A stretch of 64,000 bases of DNA, from NCBI GenBank assembly GCA_016715195.1, contig JADKBB010000009.1:65627-129626 (forward strand), in the 5' to 3' direction. Shown piece after piece: positions 26,327-34,291 of this stretch. The notes under the pieces are model-generated. The model was given only the letters and a program-made list of their open reading frames with translations. It searched no databases and had not been told where the DNA came from. The position numbers and the translations under genes are program-made. Position 1 is the stretch's first letter. Each line of letters starts with the position of its first letter. This stretch comes from Candidatus Villigracilis proximus. GTDB taxonomy: Bacteria; Chloroflexota; Anaerolineae; Anaerolineales; Villigracilaceae.

Positions 26327-26880
26327 AGGTGCTCTACCTCCGCAACCTCAACCTTTTCCGCGCCGAGGGCGGTCATGGCTTTGGTAAATTTTTCCTTGCT
26401 CTCTTCTGGACAAATAAAGAAGATGGCAATTTTTCCATCACTGACTTCCTTTACATATTCCATCGGGCGATAGTTGGGGAAATAACTATCGAGAAATACG
26501 CCGAGGAAAGTTGAGAGCAGCATACCGAGCATGGTTAACTCGAATAACACAACGACAGTGGGAGGGCCGGGAATAAAGGCCTGTCTGCCTACCTGAATTG
26601 GAACCGGGTACAGATAGGGTGTGACAAAAGCCAAGAATGCGCCGGCTAAAAAGCCCAGAGCTGCACCGCCGCCAGCGAGGCGGGGAACATTCGTCCACTG
26701 GGCGGGGCGCCCGAGCATGGCTTCGGTGACAGGAATGCCAGAGATGACATTCATGTGATCGTCGGAAAGGCCCAAAGCGCGGAGTTGGTCAATCGCGTCC
26801 GCAGCAGGTGCGAGGTCAGGGAAGACCGCTAACAGGGACACCTGTCCAGAATTCTCTTTGCTGGAAATATTGTCAGCCAT
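26323..26880 (-). CDS. actD: ACIII subunit ActD (DUF3341)
   Basis: The 185-residue protein has a soluble N-terminal domain (SLLAVFPDLAPAADAIDQLRALG) and two membrane helices (about residues 85-140), then a soluble tail (GKIAIFFICPEESKEKFTKAM). This matches the DUF3341 subunit of alternative complex III, which packs against the NrfD-type subunit. ATG at 26880 is taken as the start; a GTG at 26889 right behind the actC stop is an alternative. It overlaps actE by 4 nt. Confidence 0.85.
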   Translation of the reverse strand: MADNISSKENSGQVSLLAVFPDLAPAADAIDQLRALGLSDDHMNVISGIPVTEAMLGRPAQWTNVPRLAGGGAALGFLAGAFLAFVTPYLYPVPIQVGRQAFIPGPPTVVVLFELTMLGMLLSTFLGVFLDSYFPNYRPMEYVKEVSDGKIAIFFICPEESKEKFTKAMTALGAEKVEVAEVEHL

Positions 26881-26889
26881 GTGAGTCAC

Positions 26890-28341
26890 CTATTCCAATT
26901 CGCTGACCGATACAACGGTCTCGCGTCCAAATTTCTTAAGTTCATGCGCCATCTGGCCTTCTTGCACTTCCCAAACAGGAATGAGAGGGATCAAACGGGA
27001 AGCCGCCATATAAAGCAGGATGAAGAAGGCTAATGTTCCAATTCCAAGTGGAATTTCCACGCCAGGCTCGTAAAGGCGCCACGTGAAAGGCATACGGTTG
27101 ATGCTAAGAGAAATAGGAACAATAATATAACGCTCAAACCACATGCCAATATTGATCAAGAAACCGACAACGAAAACAATCCAGGGGGTGGAGCGCCATT
27201 TTTGATTCCATAATATGGCCCACGGAACAACTACATTGAAGATCAACATGGCAAACCACATCCAACCCATCGGACCGGCTTCATGGAAGTGCAAAAGCTG
27301 CTGCGTCCACTTGTCGCCGCCATACCATTGCACCATATAATCATTGAAGAAAAAGTAAGCCCAGGCCATCGAGATGATGAGCATAAGCCTGCCGATGCCG
27401 TCAAAATGTTCGGCGCGAATGAAGTATTTCATATTCTTCATTGTGCCGCGTACTACGGCGAGCACCATGATGACCGCCCCCATACCTGAGTGCAAAGCAC
27501 CTACAACGAAGTATGGACCGAAGATCGAGGAGTTCCAACCGGGGCGTGTGGCGGCTGCAAAGTCCCAGGATACGATGGTATGCACCGAGAACATAACCGG
27601 GATAATCGCAAACGCGAAGATGTTCATCGCATTGCGTAAATGTGCCCACTCGCCTTCTGTACCACGGAAGCCAAGCGCCAGTATTTTATAGAATGTCTTG
27701 CGCCAGCCAGTGGAACGATCACGCGCCATGGCAACATCAGGAATAAGCGGCAGGAAGAGATACATGGTAGAGGAAAGCAAGTATGTGGTAATCGCGAGCA
27801 AATCCCATGTGAGGGGTGAATGCAGGTTGGGCCACAACATACGTTGATTTGCATACGGCATAAGCCAGTAGGAAAGCCAAACACGGCCCATGTGCATGAA
27901 CACGCTAAAGCCAGCCTGCACCAGACCAAAGGTGGTCATCAATTCTGCGGCACGGGTGAATGGACGGCGGAACTCCGCTTTGAACACACGCAAAATGGCA
28001 GAGATAAATGTGCCTGCATGGCTGATACCGATCCAGAAGACGGTGTTGACGAGGAAGATACCCCAGTAAGATGGGCGGTTCACACCAGCAATACCGAGAC
28101 CTTCAGCGATCATTTTGCCCCAGGAAAAGAACAGACCATAGGCTACGATTACGCTCAAGATTGCGAACACAACCCAGAATTTCCATGAGGTAACGTACAT
28201 GGATTCCATAACCATGTCGTTCATCTGTCCGCGGGGAAGCGGATCAAGCATTAAGTGCTTTTCGCGGAAGTGCTCTTCGCCATGGTTATGAACTTCTGCC
28301 TTGGCATGAGCATGTTCTTCTTTTTTGTTATATCCAGCCAT
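26890..28341 (-). CDS. actC: ACIII subunit ActC (NrfD/PsrC-type quinol-binding membrane protein)
   Basis: The 483-residue protein has a His-rich N-terminus (EEHAHAKAEVHNHGEEH) and about ten membrane helices. Segments such as YWGIFLVNTVFWIGISHAGTFISAILR, split by loops, are typical of the NrfD family. In alternative complex III this subunit oxidises menaquinol and passes electrons to the Fe-S protein. It follows the Fe-S gene by 2 nt. It is the only NrfD-type subunit in the operon; the second such subunit (ActF) known from some other complexes is not seen. Confidence 0.92.
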   Translation of the reverse strand: MAGYNKKEEHAHAKAEVHNHGEEHFREKHLMLDPLPRGQMNDMVMESMYVTSWKFWVVFAILSVIVAYGLFFSWGKMIAEGLGIAGVNRPSYWGIFLVNTVFWIGISHAGTFISAILRVFKAEFRRPFTRAAELMTTFGLVQAGFSVFMHMGRVWLSYWLMPYANQRMLWPNLHSPLTWDLLAITTYLLSSTMYLFLPLIPDVAMARDRSTGWRKTFYKILALGFRGTEGEWAHLRNAMNIFAFAIIPVMFSVHTIVSWDFAAATRPGWNSSIFGPYFVVGALHSGMGAVIMVLAVVRGTMKNMKYFIRAEHFDGIGRLMLIISMAWAYFFFNDYMVQWYGGDKWTQQLLHFHEAGPMGWMWFAMLIFNVVVPWAILWNQKWRSTPWIVFVVGFLINIGMWFERYIIVPISLSINRMPFTWRLYEPGVEIPLGIGTLAFFILLYMAASRLIPLIPVWEVQEGQMAHELKKFGRETVVSVSELE

Positions 28342-28343
28342 AA

Positions 28344-29069
28344 TTACCCTCCCTTGAAGTAGGTCACATTTGGTAGTGTGCCAAGTTCTTCAAGATGTTT
28401 CAAACCATGACCACGTTGAGCTAATTGCGAGACAAGCGATTCAGGATCATCGACGCGGCCAAAGGTGATAGCGCTTGCCGGGCAGGCCTGTGCGCAAGCA
28501 GTAGTGAATTCACCATCCACTACTTCGCGGCCTTCTGCTTTTGCCTTATCCTGCGCCTTGTGAATGCGCTGGATACAGAAGGTGCATTTTTCCATCACAC
28601 CCATGCGGCGCACCGTGACATCAGGGTTCAATTGATTCGACAAAGGTTCAGGGCGTTCATAATCACGCCAGTTGAAGGAACGCACCTGATAAGGGCAGTT
28701 ATTACCACAGTAACGCGTACCGACACAACGATTATAGATTTGCAAATTCAATTGCTCAGCCTGTGAATGAACCGTTGCAAAAGCCGGGCAGACAGGTTCA
28801 CAGGTTGCACTATTGCATTGCTGGCAAAGCATTGGCTGATTGGGCGTCATCTTCACTTCAGGATACTCACCCTCCCAAAAGCGTTCAATGCGGATCCAAT
28901 GCATGGAACGGCCATAGCCAGAGTCTTTTTCGCCGACGAATGAAATATTATTTTCCATTGCACACGCGGCTACACAAGCCTGACAGCCTGTGCAAATATC
29001 CTGATCAATGACCATGCCCCACTTACCGACATGTTCAGCGCTCATCTTAATTTCTTCAGGTCTAATCAT
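28344..29069 (-). CDS. actB2: ACIII Fe-S subunit (ActB C-terminal module as a separate gene)
   Basis: The 241-residue ferredoxin-like protein has four cysteine groups: DICTGCQACVAACAMEN, CQQCNSATCEPVCP, CVGTRYCGNNCPY with EKCTFCIQR, and CAQACPA. This matches a four-cluster DMSO reductase-type electron transfer subunit. In several known alternative complexes III this module is fused behind the Mo-family domain as ActB; here it is a separate gene starting 2 nt behind it. ATG at 29069 is used; MSAEHVG at residue 9 is an alternative start. Confidence 0.9.
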   Translation of the reverse strand: MIRPEEIKMSAEHVGKWGMVIDQDICTGCQACVAACAMENNISFVGEKDSGYGRSMHWIRIERFWEGEYPEVKMTPNQPMLCQQCNSATCEPVCPAFATVHSQAEQLNLQIYNRCVGTRYCGNNCPYQVRSFNWRDYERPEPLSNQLNPDVTVRRMGVMEKCTFCIQRIHKAQDKAKAEGREVVDGEFTTACAQACPASAITFGRVDDPESLVSQLAQRGHGLKHLEELGTLPNVTYFKGG

Positions 29070-29071
29070 GA

Positions 29072-31258
29072 TTAATGCTCCTCTCCAAGACCCACGCCGT
29101 AGACACCCATAATACTTTCAAGGCGTGAAAGGGGTTGTTTCTTTCCAGTCTTTTCGATCTTGACTTTCATACCGGCAAACGCGAGATCGCCAGCTTCATT
29201 AAAATGTTGACCAAGCAAATCAGCAGGATTGACGCCGCGATTCGCAGCATATTGACCATAAGCAGTGTAGCCCTGACCAAAAGGAATCGCGATCGTATCG
29301 GGACGGATAGCTGGGTAGCGGTAAACAGGCACTTCCAACACGCCCGCTTCGCTGGTGATCTTCACTACATCATCATCTTCGAGACCAAGTTCATGTGCGG
29401 TTTCAGGATTGATCTCAACCCATGTGTTCCACATGACTGTGGTGGTTGGGTCGGGCAATTCCTGTAACCAGGGTTTGTTCGCACCCGCTTCAGCCAGGGT
29501 CGGCGAGACGAAAGGCACGAAGAAGAATTCACCTTCGCCAGCAAATTCGGCTTCAGCGCCAACCAGATTGCGATTGAGCACATCAGCAGTATTGGGAATA
29601 GTACGGGCGTCAGTGGTCTTCCACCAGCCGCCATATTGCTGGAAGTAAGCCATGAAGGTATTGATATCCGGTGCAGCAAAGAAACCATCGGTTTCACTCA
29701 TGAGTGAAGCGACTTTGCTTTGCAAGAACTCAACTTCATCCTTGAAGGGCAACGCTTCTGCAAATTTACCGCCAGCAAGTTGAGCGGCAGCAATTAAGAC
29801 ATCTACTGTTGCACGGGTGTTATAGAAAGGTGAAACAACGGGCTGTGAGCCTGAAAGAACAGGCTGCGCAGAGCCGGTGACTACACGCTGGTAACCCCAT
29901 GATTCAAGTGCGTGGTGATCGGGGAATACATAGTCAGCTTCCAATGCAGTCTCATCGGGGAAGGTGGCAAATGAGATCACTTGCTCAACACTCTTTAAGG
30001 CATTCTTGAAATCTGATGAGGCGGGCAATTCAAAGACAGGGTTGACGCCATGGACGAACAACACTTTGAATTTACCGTCTGCCATCTTCTGTACAAATTC
30101 CTGCATTTCTTTTACAGAAGCGGATCGTTGATATTCTGTCTGATTGGGAGCAAGTGCCGAGAAGAATACGCCGCCTGGTTTACCGAAGTTATCAGCAATG
30201 GCATTCAGAGCGAGTACGGCTTCTGCAACAGCAAGGCCGTTGCTCTGGCCGAGCGCAGTGCCGCCGGGGATAGCCAACGCGCCAGTGGAATTTGCAAACA
30301 TCTCAGCAAGATGTTCGAGTGTTTCGAGTTTAATACCCGATTTCGATGCAGCATCAGCGGGATCAACATCAGCGAACGCGCGAGGCAATGGACCGCCGCG
30401 TAATTCAGAGGCGAGTCTGCCGATTGCCAGCACAACCAGAGCTTCAGTTCCTGGGCGAAGTGGCAGCCATTCATCCGCCTTTCCGGCAGTTGAAGACATG
30501 CGTGATTCAAATTGAATGAAGGTCCCGCGCTTCTTGGATTGAGCTTCGCGCAGACCTGCGAAACCGCGTGTATATGAAACAGGCGAGAGCCACGTCTCAA
30601 GGAAGTTGGCGCCGAAGGAGAAGACAACCTGCGCCCCACCCACATCGAATAAAGGCATTCCTGCTTCGCCAAAGAGATTCTCGGCAGCCTTGCTCAATGT
30701 AGCGCGCGCTTCAAACATGCTCAACGCACCAAAGCGGACCGGGGAGTTGATTCCTGTTTGGGCTGAGAGATCAGTTAGCAGGTCAAAGAGATGATCCGAT
30801 GTTGTGCCCATTAAGAAGGCGATCTCTTCGGGTTTGTAATTCTTGAGAGCATCGGCAACTGTCTGCGTAGCGTCATCCCATGTGACGGTTGTGCCGGCGG
30901 CATTTCCGCGTGTGCGTTTGATGGGGTCGGTCACGCGGTCTGGGTTATATAAACCATGCAAAGTTGCCTGTCCACGGGCGCAGGTCTTGCCGAGGTTCAA
31001 TGGATGATTCGCATTGCCTTCGGTCTTGATCGCGCGCCCTTGTGATGTGCGAACTACGAGTCCGCAGCCGGCCGCGCATTCGCGGCATGTCGTGGCGTAA
31101 AATGTGCTCTGGCCGTTGTAGTTGTATTCAGGCATTAACATGTATGGCTCGCGTGTTACATAACGCGAAGCCGGCCCGCAACCTGTGAGGATCGCAGTAC
31201 TTGCCGCACCCACACCAGCCAGTTTTAGAAAATCACGCCGGGAAAATTTATCGCTCAT
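29072..31258 (-). CDS. actB1: ACIII catalytic-like subunit ActB1 (molybdopterin oxidoreductase family), Tat-exported
   Basis: The 728-residue protein begins with a twin-arginine signal (SRRDFLKLAGVGAAST) followed by a Cys that could be lipidated (LTGCGPA). It has a CxxCxxxC cluster motif (TTCRECAAGCGL) with a fourth Cys (KTCARG), then a long molybdopterin-family fold to ALGLEDDDVVKITS-like C-terminal residues (HELGLEDDDVVKITSEAG). In complex III this domain carries no Mo cofactor and acts as an electron relay; that is family knowledge, not seen here. It follows actA by 19 nt. Confidence 0.92.
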   Translation of the reverse strand: MSDKFSRRDFLKLAGVGAASTAILTGCGPASRYVTREPYMLMPEYNYNGQSTFYATTCRECAAGCGLVVRTSQGRAIKTEGNANHPLNLGKTCARGQATLHGLYNPDRVTDPIKRTRGNAAGTTVTWDDATQTVADALKNYKPEEIAFLMGTTSDHLFDLLTDLSAQTGINSPVRFGALSMFEARATLSKAAENLFGEAGMPLFDVGGAQVVFSFGANFLETWLSPVSYTRGFAGLREAQSKKRGTFIQFESRMSSTAGKADEWLPLRPGTEALVVLAIGRLASELRGGPLPRAFADVDPADAASKSGIKLETLEHLAEMFANSTGALAIPGGTALGQSNGLAVAEAVLALNAIADNFGKPGGVFFSALAPNQTEYQRSASVKEMQEFVQKMADGKFKVLFVHGVNPVFELPASSDFKNALKSVEQVISFATFPDETALEADYVFPDHHALESWGYQRVVTGSAQPVLSGSQPVVSPFYNTRATVDVLIAAAQLAGGKFAEALPFKDEVEFLQSKVASLMSETDGFFAAPDINTFMAYFQQYGGWWKTTDARTIPNTADVLNRNLVGAEAEFAGEGEFFFVPFVSPTLAEAGANKPWLQELPDPTTTVMWNTWVEINPETAHELGLEDDDVVKITSEAGVLEVPVYRYPAIRPDTIAIPFGQGYTAYGQYAANRGVNPADLLGQHFNEAGDLAFAGMKVKIEKTGKKQPLSRLESIMGVYGVGLGEEH

Positions 31259-31277
31259 AATGGTTTCCTTTCACCGG

Positions 31278-31832
31278 TTAATAATGACACGTGCCACAGT
31301 CGGTGAGTTTGACCAGTTTTACATGATCTTCACCGGCATTTTTGACGTGACAATCCAAACACCAACCCATATTAAATACCTGCGGGTTCTCAGCGATGTT
31401 TACTTTGGTCATATCACCATGACAATTTTCGCAGTTTTGTCCTGCGGCAATATGTGCGCGATGATTAAATTGAACAAAGTCTGGCACCTGAGCTACAGGC
31501 ACCCATTCAATGGGTGTTCCACTTTCCACTGCCTCTTTCAAAGGCGCTAAAAGCAAACTGGTTTGCGTCTTCACAATTTGATTATGGCAGCCCCAACATT
31601 TGGCTTGTGTCGGAATACCAGCGGCTGGCCCTCGCGCAGCGCCCGGGTGGCAATATAGACACTGAATGCCAAAAGCAACATGCGTTTTATGAGGGAATTG
31701 GATGGGCTGTTCAGGCGGCTGTTGAGTCGTGTAAAGTCCGTAGGCTGCGATACTGAACAAAGTCAGAACCGCAATGCCCACAGCAATCAGACCGAGCGGC
31801 TGTTTCAGCCAGTCAAAAAATCTTTTGATCAT
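31278..31832 (-). CDS. actA: ACIII subunit ActA, pentaheme cytochrome c
   Basis: The 184-residue protein has one N-terminal membrane helix (LGLIAVGIAVLTLFSIAAYG) and five CxxCH heme motifs: CLYCH, CWGCH, CENCH, CLDCH and CGTCH (the last near the C-terminus). Five hemes match ActA of alternative complex III. The ATG at 31832 is preceded by GGAG; upstream codons in the same frame are unlikely. It is the first recognised gene of the operon, which runs actA, actB1, actB2, actC, actD, actE, cyt c on the minus strand. Confidence 0.92.
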   Translation of the reverse strand: MIKRFFDWLKQPLGLIAVGIAVLTLFSIAAYGLYTTQQPPEQPIQFPHKTHVAFGIQCLYCHPGAARGPAAGIPTQAKCWGCHNQIVKTQTSLLLAPLKEAVESGTPIEWVPVAQVPDFVQFNHRAHIAAGQNCENCHGDMTKVNIAENPQVFNMGWCLDCHVKNAGEDHVKLVKLTDCGTCHY

Positions 31833-31900
31833 GGATGCTCCTGAAATAATCTTTAAGCACAAAGCCGCCGGGCACAGAACACGCGGCGGCAAAGGCTAAA

Positions 31901-32047
31901 TTAACTTAATTTATTAAACAGAAAAAGACAATCAAAATTATTATTGGATGAAAAAAGTACTGACGTCTTGTGTGCATACATAAAACCCGCCCCGATGAAA
32001 ACCATCAGGACGAGATCAAAATACACAGTTTGCATCGTAACAACCAT
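31901..32047 (-). CDS. Possible small membrane peptide, 48 aa, upstream of actA
   Basis: A 48-codon frame starts with ATG at 32047 behind GGAG (6-nt spacing). It begins MVVTMQTVYFDLVLMVFIGA, a hydrophobic stretch, and ends in a polar C-terminus with one Cys. It lies between a TATAAT on the minus strand (32101-32106) and actA, so it would be first in the ACIII transcript. Codon use alone does not prove it. The region 31833-32184 holds nothing else that I recognise. Confidence 0.4.
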   Translation of the reverse strand: MVVTMQTVYFDLVLMVFIGAGFMYAHKTSVLFSSNNNFDCLFLFNKLS

Positions 32048-32184
32048 ACCATTCTCCATAATATATAACTGCTGAACCCCGCCAGCAATTAACTCGGCGG
32101 ATTATACATTGAAAGTGCAGAAAAGTACATATAAGGGTTAAATTGGTGTATTCGAGGCGTGATACAATCATAACCAAGGTCATA

Positions 32185-32439
32185 ATGAAAACATCTCACA
32201 TTCTTGGCATCGCTTTTTTATTCGCCAGCCTGGTTTTTGTATTGATCACCGCGGCCTTCAATCAACCCACGGTATCCGCGCAAAATCTGGGCGCAGCCGC
32301 GTTTCGTCTGCAAATCACCCCTGCCCCATTTGAAGAGGGTATTTCCGAGATCGGTTCAACAGACGGCATTCTGATTATGGGTTTTGTCATCATGTTTATC
32401 ATTATCGTACCGATTATCATTTATAAAAACAAGAACTAA
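32185..32439 (+). CDS. Small protein with two membrane helices, 84 aa
   Basis: The ATG at 32185 follows AAGG. An N-terminal segment (ILGIAFLFASLVFVLITAAF) may be a signal or helix; a Pro-rich periplasmic stretch follows (QITPAPFEEG), then a C-terminal helix (ILIMGFVIMFIIIVPIII) and a basic tail KNKN. It diverges from the ACIII operon and may be a partner of it, but no family is recognised. Confidence 0.65.
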   Translation: MKTSHILGIAFLFASLVFVLITAAFNQPTVSAQNLGAAAFRLQITPAPFEEGISEIGSTDGILIMGFVIMFIIIVPIIIYKNKN

Positions 32440-32454
32440 CTCTCTTAAAAGCAA

Positions 32455-32503
32455 AAAAATAACTCACCCCCGAAATTAAGGTTTCGAGAGTGAGTTATTT
32501 TTT
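32455..32503 (+). terminator. Terminator after the 84-aa gene
   Basis: The arms AAAAATAACTCAC (32455-32467) and its complement (32490-32502) enclose a partly paired CGAAA/TTTCG region, ending in T residues. Confidence 0.85.
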
Positions 32504-32513
32504 AAAAACAAAT

Positions 32514-32580
32514 AGGACACAGATCGCTTCGCACGCTGACAAAAGCAAAAAATCAGCGTTTTCTGCGTGAGTCAGCGTCC
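32514..32580. repeat. Interspersed intergenic repeat, copy 1
   Basis: The stretch from AGGACACAGATCG to GTCAGCGTCC has the same skeleton as 55234-55302: AGGAC-CAGAT, CGCTGA, AAAAGC, ATCAGCGTTTTCTG. Both copies are intergenic, and internal CGCTGA/TCAGCG arms allow a hairpin. Confidence 0.7.
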
Positions 32581-32615
32581 CAAATCAAATTCGGGATGTG
32601 TCATGTTTTTTATAT

Positions 32616-33224
32616 TTACAACGAGATCAAACCCAGCTCAATCCCGCGTTTAACAGCTTCTGTCCGGCTGGAAATTCCCAGTTTTGCATATAAAGATGAA
32701 AGATGAAACTTCACAGTATGCTCGCTGATGCTTAGTGAAAGCGCGATCTGTTTATTTGCCAACCCCTGCGCCATAAGCTGGATGACTTCCATCTCCCGGG
32801 CAGTTAGCTGCTCAACCAGAGACTCTTCACTCGAAGATTCCCTCCGCCCAGACAAGCGGATCAGACTCTGCACCAGGCCTGGTGCGCCAACCCAAAGCCC
32901 TTCCCCCACTGCGCGGACTGCCGCCGTCAACTCATCTTCTGTTGCATCAGGTGAGAGTATGCCCCATGCCTGTGTATTTGAATTCAACATGCCGCGCACA
33001 GACTCAACATCATCTGTCAAAAATAAAATAGCGAAATTTGATTTCCTGTTTATAAAACGCGCAGAAGAGACCGAGGCGAGCACAGCCACCTCGGTCTCCA
33101 TTTCATTGACGCTTTCAAGATCAACTGTCTCACCAACAACTTTGATATCGGGTTGTCTGCCGAGTAATTCACGCAAACCGATCCGTAAAGCAGAGTTGGG
33201 CGAAACAATCGTAACGCGAATCAA
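32616..33224 (-). CDS. LuxR-family regulator with degenerate receiver domain
   Basis: The 202-residue protein has an N-terminal receiver-like fold (IRVTIVSPNSALRIGLRELL) and a C-terminal LuxR/FixJ helix-turn-helix (LTAREMEVIQLMAQGLANKQIALSLSISEHTVKFHLSSLY, split here for description as LTAREMEVI and HTVKFHLSSLYAKLGI). The usual acidic pair is replaced by SPN and the phospho-acceptor Asp position falls in EVAVLASVSS, which has no Asp. It is therefore probably not phosphorylated. The start is TTG at 33224, directly after the htrA stop, so the two are translationally coupled. Confidence 0.85.
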   Translation of the reverse strand: MIRVTIVSPNSALRIGLRELLGRQPDIKVVGETVDLESVNEMETEVAVLASVSSARFINRKSNFAILFLTDDVESVRGMLNSNTQAWGILSPDATEDELTAAVRAVGEGLWVGAPGLVQSLIRLSGRRESSSEESLVEQLTAREMEVIQLMAQGLANKQIALSLSISEHTVKFHLSSLYAKLGISSRTEAVKRGIELGLISL

Positions 33225-34124
33225 CTATCGCTCTCCAATTTCCACTTTGATGGCTTCCAACTTACCGCCGCGCAGCACATCAATTGCAACAGACTTGCCT
33301 ACCACGTCACCACTCAAGCGGACGAACAGATCATCCTGATGCGCGACAGATTCACCAGCCACACCCACCAGAATATCGCCAACGATTAATCCGCCTTTGC
33401 CGGCAGGACTATCCGCTTCGAGGCCGACAAGCAAGAGACCAGTATCCTGTTCACGCTTCAATGCTTTCTTTGCATCGGCGGAAAGTTCCACGCTCTGGCT
33501 GCGGATGCCAAGATAGCCGCGTTTGATCTTGCCGTGTTTGGCGAGAGTCTCGGCGATCTTCCAGGCAACGTCAGCCGGGATGGTGATTGCGCCGCCGTTT
33601 CCAAAGCCTGAAGTATTAATGCCGAAGATCGTACCATCGCCGTTGACCAAAGGTCCACCGGAAAAACCGGGATAGGAGACAACATCGGTTTTGATGTAAC
33701 TCTCAAGCATACTGCCACGCCCTGTACGGACCGGACCGCCAATGGAGTTCACCGATCCAAAACTGGATTCGATTCCTTTCGTGGATGGTCTGCCGATTGC
33801 CAATACAAATTGGCCCACGCGCGCGGCGGTCTTTGAAACTTCAGCGGGAATGGCTACGGGTTGATCCAGCTTGAGAACCGCCAGATCAGTTCCCGGGTCC
33901 CGACCGACGATGCGGGCTGTGACTTCGGTTCCGTCCGCGAGAATCACTTTGATATCTTCTTCACGTTCAACAACATGATCGGCTGTTAAAATTAAATCCT
34001 TGGCGAAGGCAATTCCGCTGGCAGGAAAGCGGCGGCGTGCATCGACCAATACTGTGGATTTTCCAGCACGCTCGGCGGCGTCTGCGATTGCATCAGAAAG
34101 TTCTACCAACATATTTTTAGACAT
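33225..34124 (-). CDS. HtrA/DegP-type serine protease with one PDZ domain, no signal peptide
   Basis: The 299-residue protein has the trypsin-like triad His50 (TADHVV), Asp80 (GTDLAVL) and Ser155 (GFSGGPL) and a C-terminal PDZ domain (about residues 205-290). The N-terminus (MSKNMLVELSDAIADAAERA) has no signal peptide or membrane helix, so a cytoplasmic location is likely, unlike typical HtrA. AAGGAG precedes the ATG. It is coupled to the following LuxR-type regulator, suggesting that both act in one signalling or stress circuit. Confidence 0.88.
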   Translation of the reverse strand: MSKNMLVELSDAIADAAERAGKSTVLVDARRRFPASGIAFAKDLILTADHVVEREEDIKVILADGTEVTARIVGRDPGTDLAVLKLDQPVAIPAEVSKTAARVGQFVLAIGRPSTKGIESSFGSVNSIGGPVRTGRGSMLESYIKTDVVSYPGFSGGPLVNGDGTIFGINTSGFGNGGAITIPADVAWKIAETLAKHGKIKRGYLGIRSQSVELSADAKKALKREQDTGLLLVGLEADSPAGKGGLIVGDILVGVAGESVAHQDDLFVRLSGDVVGKSVAIDVLRGGKLEAIKVEIGER

Positions 34125-34291
34125 AATTATTTATCTCCTTGCGCATCAGTATAGCCAACACGCATTTGGAGTGTATCGCCTAAATGGCCAGCTTGCTACT
34201 GGACATATGGGTAGGGGTGAAAAATGATGAAGATGAATTTTTTGTGATTTAGGACTTTGGTTTCAGTCTTAATGTGACCCTGGCAAAATAA

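Noticed and set aside
29072..31258. ActB1 considered as a functional formate or polysulfide reductase
   Set aside because: The neighbours (pentaheme ActA, DUF3341 ActD, monoheme ActE) match alternative complex III.
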